This document shows positions 61,401 through 64,000 of a DNA stretch of 64,000 nt, piece by piece. The notes under the pieces are model-generated. The model made no database searches, had not been told where the DNA came from, and worked only from the letters and a program-made list of their open reading frames with translations. How positions within the stretch are numbered: position 1 is the first letter of the stretch; every line of letters starts with the position of its first letter. This DNA comes from Flavihumibacter sp. UBA7668. Its GTDB lineage: Bacteria > Bacteroidota > Bacteroidia > Chitinophagales > Chitinophagaceae. Where the stretch lies: contig NZ_DLHM01000005.1 in the NCBI RefSeq assembly GCF_002483205.1, forward strand, positions 564,817-628,816, given 5' to 3'. The position numbers and the translations under genes were made by a program.

Positions 61401-61782
61401 TGCAACCAGTTTTAATAGCGGTTACCTCCTGAATAAAGGCAACTGGAAATTTGAGTGGCATAGTTTTCCATGGGAAGTTCAACTTAGTCCATTCCGATCC
61501 ACTGAACTGACTGATGTTAATCAGGATGGGTGGCTGGATCTGTTGGTTGGATCAAATTTTTATGCCAATTCCATTCAAATGGGAAGAAATGATGCCGGTA
61601 CCGGGGCTGTGCTGATTAACGAGCGAGGTAGAGGATTCCGTTATGCTGATTGGAGTCCGGTAGTGAAAGGTGAACTGCGTCGTATTTCCAAAATTCAACT
61701 GGATAAAGAGCCTGCTTTTTTGATTGCCCGTAACAATGATAGTTTAAAACTCGTCCGGATAAAAGGACTTACTCAAAAATAA
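58468..61782 (+). CDS. FG-GAP/VCBS repeat lipoprotein with ASPIC/UnbV domain (copy 2)
   Basis: This 1104-residue protein has the same order of domains as the preceding gene: a lipobox signal (VLLFSC), FG-GAP loops (DFNKDGLIDL, DINNDGLLDI, DFDQDGDLDL) and a UnbV segment (YEKYPVRGFQSS). Its N-terminus and repeat spacing match the first copy closely enough to indicate tandem duplication. Its loss of similarity in parts suggests divergence in ligand. It ends overlapping the convergent GyrI-like gene by 10 bases. Confidence 0.88.
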   Translation: MRKNLFCAACCLVLLFSCRNTEKKAQFDLLDAGSTGLDFSNNLTPSSKFNMFNYMYFYNGAGIGAGDFNKDGLIDLFFASNQSQNRLYLNKGELKFKDITKEALIPDDKGWSTGVSVVDINNDGLLDIYICRVSGYEQMPGKNQLLICQGINDGIPTYQDEANAYGLDFSGFSTQAAFFDFDQDGDLDLFLMNHSVHHNGTFGKRDRFIGTMHPQSGDRFFVNEAGKYFDKTKEVGIESSVIGYGLGIVVSDLNADGWPDIYIGNDFHENDYLYINTGEGSFREELTSRMQHTSQFSMGVDAGDVNNDGLPDLISADMLPSDPQILKRSLGEDEYNLFMMKIGYGYHYQYTRNNLQKNNRSGVFNELGLYAGVAATDWSWAPLWADFDNDGLKDLFVSNGIPRRLNDIDYVNFVTNESIQEKIRSSSLKKEDMSLVEQFPQIKLPNALFRNVGDFKFSSEAFKVNKDQPGFSNGSVVADLDNDGDLDIVTNNIDDPVFVYRNNQQEMDSSACLQLSLIGPDQNKNAIGTAVYIYSDSSILYYEKYPVRGFQSSMEQPLHIGIGKLKVDSVLLVWPDQTSLKLTNPKLNSKMEVRYEQGGAPFDKSQAMPKVHQLLVEDISSASGIKLFHKENPFVEFNREPLIPFMLSTEGPALAVADINGDGTEDIFLGSSKSNKASVLLQSADGKFKPMHQPALEADSMYEEVDAVWLDINGDGYPDLVTASGGNEYYGKDSKLLPRAYLNDGKGLLRLLPDAFNAVLLTASCIKAADLNGDGKIDLFIGARSVPYDYGTIPKSYFLMNDGSGHFSDQTDLLAPDKGLLGLVKNAEWFDLDGDGDKDLLLALEWDGLVVLENNKTGFKKRKILDDSGWWNFLIPVDINKDGLPDLVAGNQGYNNRLKPTKEEPVRMYVNDFDANGKKEQILTYYIEGKENIFANKMELEKQLPYLKKKFLFAGDFAKADINEIIDQSKLDDSKLFYATSFNSGYLLNKGNWKFEWHSFPWEVQLSPFRSTELTDVNQDGWLDLLVGSNFYANSIQMGRNDAGTGAVLINERGRGFRYADWSPVVKGELRRISKIQLDKEPAFLIARNNDSLKLVRIKGLTQK

Positions 61783-62630
61783 GGATAGTAAACCCTGAGT
61801 TCCACTTCCTGGTTATCTGATTGGATTGTTACATCCACTGGAAGTTCGGCATACGGAATAGCCATGTTTACCAAATCATAATCAGTTTTATAGCGTTCCA
61901 GTGCTTCAAATGCAAGATTCAATTGATTAAATCGACCTTTAAATGCTGCCACCAGTAAATTTTTCTTATAGGGCATCTGTTTGAATTCAATTCCTGTTGG
62001 AAGCGTTTCGGTAAGTGGCGTGTGAATGGAAATGCTGGCATTCAACTGGCTATAATTGCTGTCCATTCGGTAAATGTTAAAAATACGTACTCCCCTATAA
62101 CTAAGTTTTTTTTCTGCCGCGTATTGTATGAGCGAATCATAAACCAGGTTCATTTTAGATAGCAAACTGTCAGTAGGAACCAGGATGGTTTTAAATAAAT
62201 AGGTAGTGTCCTGAACGGTGGTGCGTTCAATTTTGTAGCCGTATAATAATTCCGTGTTTATTAAGTAGGAATTCATTCTTTCCGCCAACAAGTTAACCGG
62301 ATCATTTTTAGAAGGAAGGATAAATTGAATTCCTTTTTTGAAATATTGAAATCGTAACTGACTGGTAGATGGTTTCTGGATCTTGGGTTGAATCAGTAAA
62401 CGAACCAATTGCTCCTGTTGATTCCTGTTGCGAATCCTTAAAAGGTACGTATATGGATTTAGTTCTTTAATTGTCAGGCTTGAATCCTGTAGAATGTGTT
62501 GGGCGGTTTTATCCGCAGAAACCGGACTATTGATAGTTATTTCACTCTGAAAATTTTTGGTCAATAGCACTATTAAAACAAGTACTGTTGCCAGTATTAT
62601 TGTGAGCGTCAGGATATTTTTTCTTTTCAT
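61773..62630 (-). CDS. Membrane-anchored GyrI-like protein (copy 2)
   Basis: The start at 62630 gives 285 residues with an N-terminal membrane helix (ILTLTIILATVLVLIVLLT) and a C-terminal effector-binding domain with GRFNQLNLAFEALERYKTDYDLV. The longer frame to 62783 would overlap the upstream paralog. The N-terminal third lacks the clear polyketide-cyclase-like features of its paralog. The domain resembles GyrI/BmrR-type ligand-binding modules, but no DNA-binding domain is present. It starts 4 bases after the stop of the paralog. Confidence 0.7.
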   Translation of the reverse strand: MKRKNILTLTIILATVLVLIVLLTKNFQSEITINSPVSADKTAQHILQDSSLTIKELNPYTYLLRIRNRNQQEQLVRLLIQPKIQKPSTSQLRFQYFKKGIQFILPSKNDPVNLLAERMNSYLINTELLYGYKIERTTVQDTTYLFKTILVPTDSLLSKMNLVYDSLIQYAAEKKLSYRGVRIFNIYRMDSNYSQLNASISIHTPLTETLPTGIEFKQMPYKKNLLVAAFKGRFNQLNLAFEALERYKTDYDLVNMAIPYAELPVDVTIQSDNQEVELRVYYPYF

Positions 62631-62634
62631 TTTC

Positions 62635-63594
62635 TTATAAAATCGGGTAACAGAGTTTAATTCGTATTTTATCTTCCGGTTGAAAACCAAATCCGGGTGA
62701 AAGTAAATCTTCGAATGGTAACATGTATCCCACCAGTGAATAATCTTTTCGGTATTGATCCAATGCCTTGTAGGCCTTATCAATATCTTTATAAGCCCCC
62801 TTGAATTCAGCTGTCAGCATTTGTTTGCCTGCGGGTAATTTTTTTTGCCCGATTCCAAGAGCCGCCTGCCTTTCCAACAAACAGGATACCACTACTCCCG
62901 TAAAAATATTGATCCTGCCACTATCAGTTGCCTGCTGATAGAAAATCCGCCTGCCCGACCAGTCAACCGGATGTTTTTTTATATGATTGATCAGGCTGTC
63001 AAACAATTGGGTAGTTGCTGCCGCTTTTTCTTCTGGCAAAACTGTTTTAGTCATAAACAGATAACAACTGTCGGTGATGGTTTCTTTTTTAATTACAAAA
63101 CCATAAAAACGCTGTGTGTTATTAGTGAAAGCTTCCAGTTCTTTCAAACTCGTTACCACCTGTTCATCAATCGGATCGGGATCAATCCATCTTTTCCAGA
63201 TGGTTCGATAAACGGAAGCTTCAACCAGACAATCTCCTTTAGAAGATGGGTCGGCTGAAATATCAAAATCAATCCTTCGTTTAATATCATCCGTTTCAAT
63301 GGCCATCACAATATGGCCGGGTTGCTCCGCAACCAGCTCAATTCCATGACCATCCATATACAAACCGGATCTGTCACCATCCAGTTTTCCGATCTCCGAA
63401 CTGTCGGCATTTACAAAGGGATAAAACCATTTCCGAAGTTGTTCCGCTGTTCGGAACTGATCCATCGTGCGGTTAAGCGAATAAGGAACTTTTGCGGTAG
63501 CACTGAACTGAATGGGAACTGAAACAGATGTTAATAACACCAGGCCGGTAATACCCAACAATAAAATAATAATAAACTTCCGGCCTTTTAACAT
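62635..63594 (-). CDS. Membrane-anchored SRPBCC/GyrI-like protein (copy 1)
   Basis: This 319-residue protein has an N-terminal membrane helix (FIIILLLGITGLVLLTSVSV). An SRPBCC-type segment (ATAKVPYSLNRTMDQFRTAEQLRKW) and a C-terminal GyrI-like domain (GAYKDIDKAYKALDQYRKDYSLVGYM) follow. The same order in the downstream gene shows tandem duplication. Both probably sense or bind a small molecule in the periplasm. The upstream neighbour is the GH65 gene in divergent orientation. Confidence 0.75.
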   Translation of the reverse strand: MLKGRKFIIILLLGITGLVLLTSVSVPIQFSATAKVPYSLNRTMDQFRTAEQLRKWFYPFVNADSSEIGKLDGDRSGLYMDGHGIELVAEQPGHIVMAIETDDIKRRIDFDISADPSSKGDCLVEASVYRTIWKRWIDPDPIDEQVVTSLKELEAFTNNTQRFYGFVIKKETITDSCYLFMTKTVLPEEKAAATTQLFDSLINHIKKHPVDWSGRRIFYQQATDSGRINIFTGVVVSCLLERQAALGIGQKKLPAGKQMLTAEFKGAYKDIDKAYKALDQYRKDYSLVGYMLPFEDLLSPGFGFQPEDKIRIKLCYPIL

Positions 63595-63658
63595 AAATGG
63601 TGATTACTTGGGATAGTGTTGGTAAATTTAATAAGCAAGCCGCTAAATTCTGCTATAT

Positions 63659-64000
63659 ATGATGAAACTATTTATTAATCTGTCGTTTGTAGCTTTTTCT
63701 TTGCTGGCAATCACAGAAACCGCTGCACAAACCATCGATCCATGGAAACTTTCCGCCTCCAATCCGGATGCCTCTGATTATTATGGAATTACAGTGGCCA
63801 ATGGAATGATCGGGCTTGTATCATCCGCTGCTCCCTTAACAGTGAAAGAAGTAGTGCTTGCCGGAGCCTACGACCAATATGGACGGGGCAGGGTGAGCAA
63901 TTTTTTGCGCAGCTTTAATTTATTGAACTGTACCCTTGAAATTGATGGAAAACTCATGGATAACCACCAGGTTTCCAACTTTACACAAACCCTTGATATG
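63659..64000 (+). CDS. Glycoside hydrolase family 65-type enzyme (3' partial)
   Basis: Only the first 114 codons are in the window. There is a signal peptide (LFINLSFVAFSLLAITETAAQ). The mature part begins with PWKLSASNPDASDYYGITVANGMIG and GRGRVSNFLRSFNLL, matching the N-terminal domain of GH65 (kojibiose/trehalose-type) enzymes from Bacteroidota. Being exported, it would act outside the cytosol. The ATG at 63662 is an alternative start. The neighbouring LacI-SusC/SusD locus suggests a shared carbohydrate pathway. Confidence 0.8.
   Translation, partial: MMKLFINLSFVAFSLLAITETAAQTIDPWKLSASNPDASDYYGITVANGMIGLVSSAAPLTVKEVVLAGAYDQYGRGRVSNFLRSFNLLNCTLEIDGKLMDNHQVSNFTQTLDM

Overview
The window is a piece of a Bacteroidota chromosome, most likely from the Chitinophagaceae. 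The evidence is a protein with a type IX secretion (T9SS) type A sorting domain, a SusC/SusD pair followed by ASPIC/UnbV lipoproteins, small families typical of the phylum (DUF3098, DUF4369-TlpA, DUF4348-like), and promoters with the Bacteroidota -7 element TAnnTTTG. Shine-Dalgarno sequences are mostly absent; greA is an exception. The family-level placement is an inference. No rRNA, tRNA, CRISPR array or transposase was seen.

1-18.6 kb is mostly housekeeping: the 3' end of a T9SS cargo gene, pdxA, rsmA, a 2-hydroxyacid dehydrogenase, greA, a GH78 rhamnosidase, a HIT protein, ruvC, a flippase-like membrane protein, a DUF3108 protein, an MBL hydrolase, a UMF1-type MFS transporter, uppP, a DUF3098 protein, ftsX and leuS. 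Two regulatory layouts stand out. A perfect 14-bp inverted repeat lies between the divergent pdxA and rsmA genes, and a terminator-like hairpin lies in the greA leader. The ftsX-DUF3098 gap holds heptamer repeats and CCCGnnGGGT palindromes.

18.6-34.6 kb begins with a possible repeat-rich noncoding RNA. It continues with about 21 consecutive minus-strand accessory genes, many of them AT-rich: PhyH dioxygenase, arginase-family hydrolase, methyltransferase, aspartic-protease-like protein, XRE and AraC regulators, VOC, DinB and NTF2-like proteins, hydrolases, and a small protein with a CoxI-like motif. Three loci here look damaged: a zeta-toxin-like kinase, an RDD protein and a DUF1801 protein.

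34.6-43 kb is an accessory block. It holds a tight three-gene operon (patatin-like phospholipase with membrane helices, HExxH gluzincin-type protease, ComEC-like MBL hydrolase), which is the best candidate for an undescribed system. Next come an antitoxin-PIN module whose toxin carries a nonsense codon, a frameshifted MORN-repeat protein, a lipoprotein without a normal start codon, and a domain-fusion DNA-binding protein.

43-64 kb holds a TlpA-like thioredoxin, a secreted protein, a tricorn-like S41 protease whose stop codon lies in a heptamer repeat, and a LacI-regulated SusC/SusD locus. That locus has two tandem FG-GAP/UnbV lipoproteins, a tandem pair of membrane-anchored GyrI-like proteins, and the start of a GH65 enzyme, and it probably serves carbohydrate uptake.

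All calls come from reading the sequence and its translations. No database search was run.
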